A stretch of DNA of 64,000 bases from Nocardia colli. Lineage in GTDB: Bacteria; Actinomycetota; Actinomycetes; Mycobacteriales; Mycobacteriaceae. The stretch covers positions 1 to 64,000 of the forward strand of contig NZ_VXLC01000025.1 of NCBI RefSeq assembly GCF_008704205.1. The letters run 5' to 3'. Both the position numbers and the translations under genes were made by a program. Under the pieces are notes generated by a model. That model did no database searches. It was not told where the DNA came from and saw only the letters and a program-made list of their open reading frames with translations. Positions 41,742 through 50,603 of this stretch are shown here, one piece after another (positions within the stretch are counted from its first letter, which is position 1; every line of letters begins with the position of its first letter).

Positions 41742-43628
41742 TCAGGGGAACGGATGCGGATACGGATTGACCTCATCTGCCGCGAGGTCACGGTCGGCGT
41801 AGCCGAGAATTCTTGGTGCTCTGCGGATTCGCGGCAGTCCGTGCACCCGGCGGTTCCGGTGGCCGAAGGTCATCGGCAGCGTGCCGGGCACGAGGACCTT
41901 CGCACAGGCGAACCCGCCCGCACGATGTTCCGGCGAGGTCTCGTCGACCACAAGCACATCGAGACCGCTCGCCACGTAGCGGTCGGCGAGCTGCCGCAGA
42001 TCCTCAGTGAGATCGGTATATTCGGGCCACGAGTCGCCGGATATCGATTCGAGCGGGCCGTCGATAGGCAGAAAACCCAAGCGCGCAAAGGCCTCCGGGT
42101 GGCCGTAGAGGATGCTGTGGTCGTCCATGTCGGCGACTTTGTTGTCGTCGGCGACCAGCCGGCCGGCGGCTTCGCGATCGTAGCGGGCGACGAATCCCTC
42201 CAGCATGGCGACCATTTCCTGCACGCCGCTCAGCAACGCCTGCTCGGCGAACACATGCGCCGCCGCCCCGCACAAGACCCGCGGCCTGCCGTCGTCGGGC
42301 GTCCGATCGACGGCCATCAGCCAATACGCCGGCACCTTCGCCTCGGTCGTGCAGTCGAAAGCCATTACCTCGTAGCCGAATTCATGCGCGACGAGATCCG
42401 CGAGCAGCGGAATCCGCCGATCCACCGCAGAATTCAGGTCCACCCGCGGTGCGGGTAGCCGGGCATACCAGGTGAGCAGGAAGGCATCCCGCTCGGTGAC
42501 CTCCAGCAACCCGTGCAGGGCAGCCTCCGCGAGCGAACTCCCGACGGCGCAGCCGTTCGACGTCTCGTAGGCGAAACGCCCGCCGTGCACGCCGTAGTAG
42601 GCCAGGCACTGCGGCACCAGCACCGGTTCGGCCCTGGCGAACGAGTACGCCCACAACCAGGGAATTTCCAGGTCCGGGTGGTAGCGATGGAACGGGAAGC
42701 CGGGAGCGTTGTATCCCTCGTCGGAGTACAGGCCGAAGCTGCGCGGATCGATGGCTCGGTCCGCGACGGCGGAGTACGCGGCACGAACCGCCGTGCCCGC
42801 GCCGCGAGGACGTTGTCCGCCAAGGCGTTCCAGCGCCTCGGCGACCGCGGCGGCCTTGGTCGCGTCGACCTCGAAGCCGCGCCCGTAACCGTGGCTGCTC
42901 GCGGGCGCCTGCTCGGATTCGAGTGCCGCCTTGGACATCGGGCAGGTCGCGGTGGTCCAGGTGGTGATCGCGCGAACCATCCCGGTGTCCGCGTCGACGT
43001 AAATACGTTGCAGCTCAGGTAGATCCGCGGTGAGGTCGCGAGTCCGCAGCCGCCGCGGGTGTGGCTTCGGCGTCGGCGCGAGCAAGGTCCGCGCGAAGTC
43101 GGAGCTGCTGCCGGGCGGCTCCGCGCAATCCGGGCACAGCGGGTCGGCCATGATCGGGTGGGCGCTGATGGCCGCGGTTTGCAGGTCCAGGCTCCACTGG
43201 GTGGCATCCGATGTGCCGGCCACCAACCGCTCCACTTCAGCGACCGCGAGCGCCGCGGCGGCCGCCGCCGTGGTCTCCAACAGCAACGGCGAGGGACGAC
43301 GCAGCAGTGCCGCGCCGAACTTCTCGGTCAACGCCGCACGCTGGGGCGCGTCTGCCCGATTGTGTTCGCGGCGGCGGTGCGCGCAGGTCGGACAGCCCGG
43401 CTTGCCGGGCAGGCGACCCGGTCCGACGAGCACCCGAGTGTGGTTCAGCCGCAACGGAACCCAGGGCATGTCAACCATCGGCAGCGCAGTGTCCTCGCCA
43501 TCGTCGGCGACGACCAGCGCGGCGCAGGATTGCCGGTCGCCGGTGGCGCGGTTACCCGCTGCGGTCAGCGCCGCTCTGACCGCAGCGGCGAGCAGTCCTT
43601 CGCCGGACACGGCGACCTCATACCCCAT
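41742..43628 (-). CDS. YcaO cyclodehydratase with fused TOMM N-terminal domain
   Basis: A 628-aa ATP-dependent cyclodehydratase that turns Cys/Ser/Thr of the precursor into azolines. The N-terminal half carries the TOMM cyclodehydratase-type domain with two metal-binding-like Cys pairs, CPTCAHRRREHN and CPDC. The C-terminal half is YcaO: AVAEALERL, then TSNGCAVGSSLAEAALHGLLEVTERDAFLLTWY, the ATP/Mg site, and the proline-rich end PYPHPFP that marks true azoline-forming YcaOs. ATG 43628 overlaps the upstream F-protein gene by 11 bases. Confidence 0.92.
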   Translation of the reverse strand: MGYEVAVSGEGLLAAAVRAALTAAGNRATGDRQSCAALVVADDGEDTALPMVDMPWVPLRLNHTRVLVGPGRLPGKPGCPTCAHRRREHNRADAPQRAALTEKFGAALLRRPSPLLLETTAAAAAALAVAEVERLVAGTSDATQWSLDLQTAAISAHPIMADPLCPDCAEPPGSSSDFARTLLAPTPKPHPRRLRTRDLTADLPELQRIYVDADTGMVRAITTWTTATCPMSKAALESEQAPASSHGYGRGFEVDATKAAAVAEALERLGGQRPRGAGTAVRAAYSAVADRAIDPRSFGLYSDEGYNAPGFPFHRYHPDLEIPWLWAYSFARAEPVLVPQCLAYYGVHGGRFAYETSNGCAVGSSLAEAALHGLLEVTERDAFLLTWYARLPAPRVDLNSAVDRRIPLLADLVAHEFGYEVMAFDCTTEAKVPAYWLMAVDRTPDDGRPRVLCGAAAHVFAEQALLSGVQEMVAMLEGFVARYDREAAGRLVADDNKVADMDDHSILYGHPEAFARLGFLPIDGPLESISGDSWPEYTDLTEDLRQLADRYVASGLDVLVVDETSPEHRAGGFACAKVLVPGTLPMTFGHRNRRVHGLPRIRRAPRILGYADRDLAADEVNPYPHPFP

Positions 43629-45441
43629 CGAGCACCACCCGGACCGCATGCACGAGCGTGACGTCGCTGTCGAGCAGCAAGGCGACGGGCGCGAAACCAC
43701 ACTCGGACAAGGCTTTGGCGAGCAGACCGGGATCCTCGGACGTCGCCACGGTCGCGGCGGAGCAGCTACTCGGATGGCCCTGCCAGGCCACCAGCGCGCG
43801 TTCCAGGCCGGCCCGAATGGCGTCCGGTGCGGTGGCCGCGCAACTCACCACCTCGTCGCCGTGCTCGGTCCGCACAACGTAGGCCGGTACGCCAAGGATG
43901 TCGCCGAGGTCCGCCACGGACGTCCGGCACCCCGCCAGATCCAGCTGGTGCAGGAGCCGAATCCCTGCCTCGTCGAGCGGCATTCGACCCGTGTCCAGAG
44001 CGGGCCGCACCATCCACACCGCCCGGCGCTCGACGAGCAATGATTCGCACTGCTGGCGCAGCCCCCACGCGATGGCATCCGCCTGCGTGAGTCCCGCGGC
44101 GACGCCGACGAGCGATGCGCCATCCAGCGCGAATGATGTTGACAGAGTGCGCGTTTCCCCAGTCACCAGATCGATGCCAGTGGTCGTCTCCGCCGCGTCC
44201 ACGCTGAGCCACGCGTAAACGGCCAGTGCCCGCAGCACCGTGCGGGTGCGAGCAACGCGCTGGTCCGGCCCCCACCCGACAACTTCCGCGAGAGCGTCTT
44301 CGGCCGGTATCACCGCGGCCGGATCGGAGACCACGGCACGGCAGAGCGCCAGCGGGAACTGCGTCAAGTTACCCTCGTCGAGAACGCTGAGGACGCCGGT
44401 GTACTGATCGACGAGACCGCCGGCCCGGGCGAGCAGATCATCCGGTGTCGCCGCGATCGAACCATCCGCCGCTCGTGGATCACGTTCGGCGGCAGCGTGA
44501 ATCGGCGCAACGCTGTGCGTGGTCAGGTCCAGGGTCCGCAGATCCAGCCGAGCCACGCGAGGTCCGCTCGGTGCCGGTAGCGCGGCCAGTCCGGTGCGAT
44601 ATCGGAAGGACCCGAGGACCAGGTGCGCGGCCAGCACGGCGGGCACCGGTCCGCTGATCCAGCGATTCGACCCCGAAGCCCCGGCGGCTTTACGGTTGGC
44701 CCGCAGTCGTTTCCAGCACGCCGCACTGTCGGCCGGAGCGCCGACCTCGGAAATCCACGCTTCGTCGATCTCGATCAACATCTGCCCGAGCGATACGCCA
44801 TCCGGACAGGCGTCGGCAAAGGTGGCCAACTCGTTTGCGGCACTGGCGATTTGCAGAACGACATCAGTGTCGCACAAGTCCGCCGTCGACAGCGCCGCGA
44901 CGCTGCGCACCCGCTGCCGATCGTCTCGCCGCGCGGCTTCGGTGGCCCGCGCCAGCCCCGGGCCGATCTGCTCGGTCGCCACAACGCGAACATCGGCCCA
45001 ACCCGATCGCACGCCGGCCGCGACCACGGCGGTGACGACGGCTTCCGTCCCCGTTGCGCCGAACACCGTCACCCGGCCCTCGCGATGCCGTTCGAACCGG
45101 TGCTCGGGCGAGTCGATCGCGCACGCGAGGAAGGCGATCTCGCGGGCGTAGATGCCCTGGTCGGCCACCGAGAGCCGATGCGGAAGGTCGGCCTGCGCGT
45201 CGGTCAGGAATCCGTGCTCGTGCAGCGCGGTCACCATGCCCTCGACCGTGGCCCGCTGCTCGGCGGGCAACGCCGCGGTCAGCTCGTCCAGGGTCAGTTC
45301 ACCGTTCAGATACGGCTCGAGCCGGCTGAGCCAGTCGAACGCCCGAGCTCCGCGCAGCGTGCGCGCGCCCCGGTCGCCGAACAGGTACACCCCGTCGGGG
45401 CAGGGCACATAGCGCACAGCCGGATCCAAACGTGGACGCAT
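43618..45441 (-). CDS. TOMM leader-binding F protein (ocin-ThiF-like)
   Basis: A 607-aa protein that probably captures the precursor leader and presents it to YcaO. The N-terminal 90 residues resemble a RiPP recognition element (VRYVPCPDGVYLFGDRGARTLRGARAFDWLSRLEPYLNGELTLDELTAAL). The remainder is the ThiF/E1-like and C-terminal part of F proteins (RVTVFGATGTEAVVTAVVAAGVRSG looks like a degenerate nucleotide-binding loop). GAGGAG precedes ATG 45441. It is first gene of the minus-strand operon, divergent from the precursor gene. Confidence 0.8.
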   Translation of the reverse strand: MRPRLDPAVRYVPCPDGVYLFGDRGARTLRGARAFDWLSRLEPYLNGELTLDELTAALPAEQRATVEGMVTALHEHGFLTDAQADLPHRLSVADQGIYAREIAFLACAIDSPEHRFERHREGRVTVFGATGTEAVVTAVVAAGVRSGWADVRVVATEQIGPGLARATEAARRDDRQRVRSVAALSTADLCDTDVVLQIASAANELATFADACPDGVSLGQMLIEIDEAWISEVGAPADSAACWKRLRANRKAAGASGSNRWISGPVPAVLAAHLVLGSFRYRTGLAALPAPSGPRVARLDLRTLDLTTHSVAPIHAAAERDPRAADGSIAATPDDLLARAGGLVDQYTGVLSVLDEGNLTQFPLALCRAVVSDPAAVIPAEDALAEVVGWGPDQRVARTRTVLRALAVYAWLSVDAAETTTGIDLVTGETRTLSTSFALDGASLVGVAAGLTQADAIAWGLRQQCESLLVERRAVWMVRPALDTGRMPLDEAGIRLLHQLDLAGCRTSVADLGDILGVPAYVVRTEHGDEVVSCAATAPDAIRAGLERALVAWQGHPSSCSAATVATSEDPGLLAKALSECGFAPVALLLDSDVTLVHAVRVVLDGV

Positions 45442-45646
45442 GCCGGACTCCTCTCGCCTCGTCCAGCACGATCACACGCGCGACGGTCCGGCCGACAGGG
45501 CACGAATTCCCGAACCGGCCGGGAATCTTCCCAGCCGGACCGGGCCACCGCCCGGCCGCGGCGGGGACATCTGCCCTGTCGACCGGGACGACGCGACGCG
45601 CATATTCGACATTCCTGCTCAACCCATTCCAGGAGAGGACCGGCGC

Positions 45647-45844
45647 ATGCCTACCATTTCGGCGAAACTCGCCCTCGAATTGCTGAATCTCGAGCCAGAA
45701 GACCTGACCATGGCCGAGGACCGCTCGGCCCCGTCGGGCCTGATCCCGCCGTGCGACTGCAGCGGTTGTTGCACCTGCGGATACTGCGTCTGCAACTGCG
45801 GCAACCGGGACGGCGGAATTCTGATCGACGAGCTCGAAGGATAA
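45647..45844 (+). CDS. RiPP precursor peptide with polycysteine core
   Basis: A 65-aa precursor. The leader, about residues 1-35, has an acidic helical stretch ALELLNLEPEDLT suited to an RRE domain. The core begins at Cys36: CDCSGCCTCGYCVCNC, eight cysteines (36, 38, 41, 42, 44, 47, 49, 51), one Ser and one Thr, so up to ten azoles are possible. A GNRDGG segment and the tail ILIDELEG follow; GG may be a processing point. AGGAG stands upstream of ATG 45647. Its place between the divergent F/YcaO/SagB operon and the downstream tailoring operon identifies it. No close known core is recalled; it resembles the TOMM family only in style. Confidence 0.85.
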   Translation: MPTISAKLALELLNLEPEDLTMAEDRSAPSGLIPPCDCSGCCTCGYCVCNCGNRDGGILIDELEG

Positions 45845-45905
45845 CCACCCGTCGAAAGGGCTTCCCGGCAACCGGTTTCGACCGATTCCCGGGGAGCTGC
45901 CGGGG

Positions 45906-45920
45906 CCCCGAAAATCGGGG
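45906..45920 (+). terminator. Hairpin after the precursor gene
   Basis: CCCCGA-AAA-TCGGGG forms a six-base-pair stem with a three-base loop, 62 bases after the precursor stop and before the TDO-like gene. There is no T-run, so it may be a partial terminator or processing site that makes precursor mRNA more abundant than the tailoring genes. Confidence 0.35.
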
Positions 45921-46022
45921 GCAGGCTGGCCGATCCGGTGGACGGACCGCGGGGATGTGTCCGCGAGTGCCGATATGCGACTGTGGCGCAAGCTATTTCG
46001 GCAATTGCCAGGAGGGGGCGTC

Positions 46023-46823
46023 TTGTCCACGATCGAGGGAAACACGGCGGAGGACCGGTTACGCGAAGCGCTGTCCAAACCGATGTTCAATACGGTACTG
46101 AAGGCGTGGGTCGGCGACGGCACCACCGACTACGAGGTCTATCTGCGCACCGGCGAGCTGTTGTCGTTGCAGACGGAGGTCGGCCGGCTCACCGACTCCG
46201 ATGAACTGATGTTCCAGATCGTGCATCAGGCTCAGGAGGTCTGGCTCAAGTTGCTGGCCCACGAACTCGCCGGGGTGGTCGGCGAATTGGACCTGGACGA
46301 GCTGTGGGAGGTGTCCGCGCGGCTGGACCGGACGATCCGGATCGCCGAATGCCTGGCCCGGGAGCTGCGCGTCCTGGAGACCATGACGCCGGAGACCTAC
46401 CAGATCATCCGGCGCAGCCTCGGTAACGGCAGCGGCCAGGAATCCCCCGGTTACAACGCGGTCCTCACCGCCGCCGAACAGGTCGGCGCGGCACTGGAGC
46501 GGCTGCTCGACCGCCGCGGCGTCCGCATCGCGGAGGTCTACGCGACCGCACAGCCCGCGCTCGAGCGAATCTGCGAACTGCTGCTCGACCTCGACGAGCG
46601 GTTCCAGCTGTGGCTCGTCACCCATTTCATGCTGGTGCGCCGGACGATCGGCATCGGCCACGGGGTGAACGCCCTGGACGGGGTGCCGACCAGGGTACTG
46701 ACCGGGCGGATGACCAAGCCGCTGTTCCGCACGCTGTGGCAGGTCAGAACCGAGCTGACCGAAAACTGGAGTCGCGCAGGCGGATACGCGCCGGGCGCGG
46801 CGAGGCGGTCGCGGACCCGATGA
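46023..46823 (+). CDS. Tryptophan 2,3-dioxygenase-superfamily haem protein
   Basis: A 266-aa TDO-like protein: DYEVYLRTGELLSLQ, FQIVHQAQEVWLKLLAHEL (distal His), GSGQESPGYN and the proximal-ligand region LVTHFMLVRRTIG. The canonical loop GTGGSS that binds the Trp carboxylate is replaced by GHGVNALDGVPT. That makes it closer to the natural-product members of the superfamily (SfmD/MarE style) than to catabolic TDO. It may open the indole ring or hydroxylate an aromatic amino acid. TTG 46023 has GGAGGGGG upstream; ATG 45975 and GTG 45957 are in-frame alternatives. It overlaps the next gene as ATGA. Confidence 0.82.
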   Translation: MSTIEGNTAEDRLREALSKPMFNTVLKAWVGDGTTDYEVYLRTGELLSLQTEVGRLTDSDELMFQIVHQAQEVWLKLLAHELAGVVGELDLDELWEVSARLDRTIRIAECLARELRVLETMTPETYQIIRRSLGNGSGQESPGYNAVLTAAEQVGAALERLLDRRGVRIAEVYATAQPALERICELLLDLDERFQLWLVTHFMLVRRTIGIGHGVNALDGVPTRVLTGRMTKPLFRTLWQVRTELTENWSRAGGYAPGAARRSRTR

Positions 46824-47950
46824 ACGCGCCGACCCCGCTCCGATCGCTGCGCGCGGAGTTCCCGGTGCTCGAGACCTGCGTCTACCTGAACAGCAACTCG
46901 ACAGGCGCGCTGCCCCGCGGCGTGCAGCAGGTGCTCGATCGCTACTGGGACACGATGCGCGCCTGGCGTGACGACGCGTGGGGCGGTTGGCTCGACGAAC
47001 TCGCCGCCTATATTCGCACCCTGTCCGAATTCCTCGGGGCCCCAACGGGAACGGTGGTCACCGACACCAATCTGACCACCTTGCTCGGCCGGCTCGCCAC
47101 CTGTTTCGACTTCCGCGGCGAGCGCACCCAGGTGCTCACCACCGACAGTGAATTCCCCACCGTGCCGTTCCTGTGGCAGGGCTTCGCCAGATACGGCGCC
47201 GAACGGGTGGTGGTCGACTTCGACACCGACGCAGTGGTTTCCGCTATCGACGAGCGCACCTTGCTGGTCTGCGTCGCGCACGGCACCTACACCACCGGTG
47301 CGCTACTCGACCTCGAACGCATCGTCGAGCGCGCGCACGAGATGGGCGCGCTGGTCATCGCGGACACCTTCCAAACCGTCGGCGTAGTACCGCTGGACGT
47401 GCGGGCGCTCGGTATTGATTTCGTCCTCGGCGGCGCGGGCAAATGGATGTGCGGGGCACACACCGCATTCCTCTACGCGCGCAAGGAACTCCTGCCGACG
47501 CTGCGCCCCGCGGCCACCGGATGGTTCGCCGGCCGAGACCCACTGTCCTTCCGCCCGGCCGAGGACTGGGCACCAGACGCGCAGCGCCTGGCCGGCGGCA
47601 CACCGATCCCGCTCACCGCCATGATCTCCCGGGTCGGCCTCGAACTGCTTGCCGCAGTCGGCACACAATCGATCCGCGAGCATTCGCTGCGCTGCACCGA
47701 TCGCATCCTGACCCGGGCCGCCGACGCGGGCATCCCGGTCCGCACCCCGCGAGCGGTGCGGCAGCGCGGCGGCGTCGTCTGCCTGGCTTTTCCGGGCGAC
47801 GAGACGGTGCGCAAGCGGTTGGCCGCGCGCGGCCTGGTCTGTAGCTGGCGCGAGGGCATGCGGGTGGCCCCGCACGCGTACAACACCCTCGACGAGGTCG
47901 ACGCGTTCATGGACGCGGTGATCGCCGAGCGAACAGCATTGCGCGGATGA
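46820..47950 (+). CDS. Kynureninase-like PLP enzyme (class V aminotransferase fold)
   Basis: A 376-aa PLP enzyme. The N-terminus ETCVYLNSNSTGALPRGVQQVLDRYWDTMRAWRDDAW is kynureninase-like; the PLP-binding Asp is in LVIADTFQTVG and the Schiff-base lysine in LGGAGKWMCGAHTAFLYAR. After the TDO-like gene it would cleave (N-formyl)kynurenine or a relative to an anthranilate unit. No arylformamidase or kynurenine monooxygenase gene is in the operon. Class V lyases with other substrates cannot be excluded. Start and stop codons overlap both neighbours by four bases. Confidence 0.83.
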   Translation: MNAPTPLRSLRAEFPVLETCVYLNSNSTGALPRGVQQVLDRYWDTMRAWRDDAWGGWLDELAAYIRTLSEFLGAPTGTVVTDTNLTTLLGRLATCFDFRGERTQVLTTDSEFPTVPFLWQGFARYGAERVVVDFDTDAVVSAIDERTLLVCVAHGTYTTGALLDLERIVERAHEMGALVIADTFQTVGVVPLDVRALGIDFVLGGAGKWMCGAHTAFLYARKELLPTLRPAATGWFAGRDPLSFRPAEDWAPDAQRLAGGTPIPLTAMISRVGLELLAAVGTQSIREHSLRCTDRILTRAADAGIPVRTPRAVRQRGGVVCLAFPGDETVRKRLAARGLVCSWREGMRVAPHAYNTLDEVDAFMDAVIAERTALRG

Positions 47951-48987
47951 ACCCGCTCGTCATCTCGCCCCGGGCCTTGATGAGCCTGCTCTTCAACGCA
48001 GACAAGGCAATCGACGTCGTGCGCACCGCGTGGGAAATGGGCATCCTCGACGCGCTGGAAGCCGGGCCCGTCACCCTCGGCGCGCTGTGCGCTCGATTCG
48101 AGCTGGTCCCGGCCCGCCTGTACAAGCTCCTCGACTGCCTCGAATGCCTCGGCCTCGTCACCAGAACCTCCGCGGACGAACTGCACGGCAACGCATTTCA
48201 GTCGCGCGAGGGCGCGTGCGCCGCCGTGGCCGATGTCCTAGGCCCGGCCTCGCTCGAACGGGACCGCGACGGCTACCCGTGGCGAACGCTGTACGGCAGA
48301 CTGCCCGACGTGCTCCGCGGCGAGCACAGCATGCCACCGGAAGCATTCACCTGGCCGCTCGACAACGCCGACCAGGTCGCGGGCTTCGAGCAGAGCATGG
48401 CAGCCGGAATCGGCCCCATCGCCGAGGCTTTCCGCACCCACACCGCGCTGTGGCACACGGACGGCGAACTGCGGCTGCTCGATGTGGGCGGCGGTGACGG
48501 CACGCTGGCGGTAAGCCTGCTGCACGACAACCCCGGATTGCACGTCGACGTCTACAACCTTCCAGCCCTGCGCCCCCTCGTGGACCGGACCCGGGCAGAG
48601 TCGGACCACCGCGACCGGCTCGGCTTCGTCGGCGGCGACTTCCTCGCCGAGCCGCTCCCGTCCGGATACGACGTCCTGTCCTTCGTGCGGGTACTGCACG
48701 ATTGGCCACGGCAGCAGGCCCGCGAACTTCTGACCAACGCCTACCGCGCTCTCCCGCCGGGCGGGCGAGTCCTCATCTGCGAGGAATTCCGGGACGCCGA
48801 GCGGCTCGCCCGGCAGTTCTTCTGGTCGTATTTCCTGATCGGCGTCGACACCTGCGCCAGCATGCTGCGCGCGGTGACCGACTATCTCGAATTGCTCGGT
48901 GACGTCGGTTTCCGCGACGTCGAGGTGCTCCCCGGACCGTTCGAGATCGTGGTCGCCACCAAGCCGGATCCGGAGCCGGTCCGTTGA
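47947..48987 (+). CDS. SAM-dependent O-methyltransferase-type enzyme
   Basis: A 346-aa class I methyltransferase with an N-terminal winged-helix dimerisation domain (MGILDALEAGPVTLGALCARFELVPARLYKLLDCLECLGLV). The SAM motif is LLDVGGGDGTLAVSLL, and SFVRVLHDWPRQQARELLTNAYRALPPGGRVLICEEF is the typical end of the acetylserotonin/CrtF-like group. Relatives methylate oxygen or carbon of aromatic compounds, including kynurenine-derived rings in other pathways. The ATG overlaps the kynureninase stop, so it likely acts on that product or on the peptide. Confidence 0.88.
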   Translation: MNPLVISPRALMSLLFNADKAIDVVRTAWEMGILDALEAGPVTLGALCARFELVPARLYKLLDCLECLGLVTRTSADELHGNAFQSREGACAAVADVLGPASLERDRDGYPWRTLYGRLPDVLRGEHSMPPEAFTWPLDNADQVAGFEQSMAAGIGPIAEAFRTHTALWHTDGELRLLDVGGGDGTLAVSLLHDNPGLHVDVYNLPALRPLVDRTRAESDHRDRLGFVGGDFLAEPLPSGYDVLSFVRVLHDWPRQQARELLTNAYRALPPGGRVLICEEFRDAERLARQFFWSYFLIGVDTCASMLRAVTDYLELLGDVGFRDVEVLPGPFEIVVATKPDPEPVR

Positions 48988-49037
48988 GTGACAACAGATC
49001 TCGACGGCGCACCGGTGCGGCTGGTCGACTTGGCGGT

Positions 49038-50603
49038 ATGCAGACTTTCGACCACATCTTCGTCGGCGGCGGCCATAACGCGCTGGTCGCGGCGGCCTAT
49101 CTCAGCAGAGCCGGATACGAGGTCCTCGTCATCGATCGCAACGATCGGGTCGGCGGATTCGTCCGCAGCGCCGAGTTGGCGCCGGGGGTGACCTACGACC
49201 CGTTCTCCTCCGCGGTCCCCCTGTTCGTCAGTGGTCCCGCCTGGCGCGACCTCGGGCAGGACCTGCAGAAGCAGGGCTTGGAGATCCTGCAACCCGAATT
49301 CCCGACAGGTGTGTCGATGGAAGACGGCACCACCGCGGTGTTCCCCCGCGATCCCGTGGCGCTGGCCGAAGAGGCCGAACGGCTGCATCCGGGCGACAGC
49401 TCGGCGGTCGCCGAGATCGTCTCGGCGCTTGGCCCCGCGACGGGCGACGCCTTCGGGCTGATGAGCCAGGACCTGACCGCGGATGCGGCCCGAGCCACCC
49501 TGGCCCGGTTGGTCAGCGACGGCAAGGGCTGGTCCGAGATCGCCGAAACCGCGGTGGACAGCGCGCGCTCGGCCGTGTCGGAGGTCGAATCTCCGGCCAT
49601 GCGAAGCCTTCTCGGCTCCTGGCCGGCGCACGTGAGTCACGGGCCGGACGACGCGGGCGGCGCGTTCTGGACGACGATCTTCCCGCTCGGCTTCACCGCG
49701 GCCGGCAATCCGATTCCGCAGGGCGGCATCGGCAAACTCGCCGAGGCGCTCGGCGGCATCATCACCGACAACGGCGGTGTCGTGCAGACCGGCGCCACCG
49801 TCACCCGGATCCGGGTCGCCGACGGGCGCGCGGTCGGCGTTCAACTGTCCGACGGCAGCGGGTACCGGGCCCGCAACAGCGTCGTCGCCTCGGTGAATCC
49901 CGACCAGCTCTACGAGTGGTTGCTCGCGGAAGCCGATGTGCCCGAACGCATTCTGGCGCAGGCCCGCCGATACCGCTACGGCACCGGGCTGTTCCAGCTG
50001 CACCTCGCCACCTCGGCGCCGATTCCCTGGACGGACAAGCGGTTCGAGCGGATCGGCCAGCCGTTCCTCACCGATTCCCTCGACGGACTGTCGCTGCATG
50101 TCGCGCAGGCGCGGGCCGGCCTGCTGCCCGCGTGGCCGACGATGACCGTCGACTGCCCGACCGCACACGATCCGACCCGGGCCCCGGCCGGTACCAGTGT
50201 GTTGCGCGTCCAGGTCACCGATGTGCCCACCCGGCCGCGCGGCGACGCGGCGGGATTGATCACCACCGACGGCACCTGGAACACCGATGTGGTGAACCGT
50301 TTCGCCGATCGGGTGCTCGAGGTCGTCGAACGGCATGTCCCCGGCTTGACCTCGACGATCGTCAACCGGGCGATCGTCACCCCCGTCACGCTCGCCGCGT
50401 TCAACCCCAACAGCGGTCCGGGCGACCCCTACGGCGGCGCCCAGGATCTCGCCCAGAGCTTCGCGCTGCGTCCGATCGCCGCCGCCCCGGGGCACCGCAC
50501 CTTCATACCCAATCTCTACGTACTCGGCGCGGGCACCTGGCCCGGCGCGGGCGTCTCCGGGAACTCCGGCTACATCGTCGCTCAGTATCTGCTCGACCCC
50601 TGA
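49038..50603 (+). CDS. Phytoene desaturase-like FAD oxidoreductase
   Basis: A 521-aa FAD-dependent oxidoreductase. The dinucleotide-binding motif is HIFVGGGHNALVAAAYLSRAGYEVLVIDRNDRVGGF, and the C-terminal FAD motif is LYVLGAGTWPGAGVSGNSGYIVAQ, as in the CrtI/PYROXD2 group. I start it at ATG 49038; TTG 48984 would overlap the methyltransferase stop (TTGA) and cannot be excluded. It is last in the tailoring operon, and presumably oxidises a ring or a side chain there. It overlaps the convergent GMC oxidase gene by 22 bases. Confidence 0.87.
   Translation: MQTFDHIFVGGGHNALVAAAYLSRAGYEVLVIDRNDRVGGFVRSAELAPGVTYDPFSSAVPLFVSGPAWRDLGQDLQKQGLEILQPEFPTGVSMEDGTTAVFPRDPVALAEEAERLHPGDSSAVAEIVSALGPATGDAFGLMSQDLTADAARATLARLVSDGKGWSEIAETAVDSARSAVSEVESPAMRSLLGSWPAHVSHGPDDAGGAFWTTIFPLGFTAAGNPIPQGGIGKLAEALGGIITDNGGVVQTGATVTRIRVADGRAVGVQLSDGSGYRARNSVVASVNPDQLYEWLLAEADVPERILAQARRYRYGTGLFQLHLATSAPIPWTDKRFERIGQPFLTDSLDGLSLHVAQARAGLLPAWPTMTVDCPTAHDPTRAPAGTSVLRVQVTDVPTRPRGDAAGLITTDGTWNTDVVNRFADRVLEVVERHVPGLTSTIVNRAIVTPVTLAAFNPNSGPGDPYGGAQDLAQSFALRPIAAAPGHRTFIPNLYVLGAGTWPGAGVSGNSGYIVAQYLLDP

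Noticed and set aside
45440..45646. N-terminal extension of the RiPP precursor
   Set aside because: The frame is open upstream, but it overlaps the divergent promoter; ATG 45647 with AGGAG gives a normal leader length.
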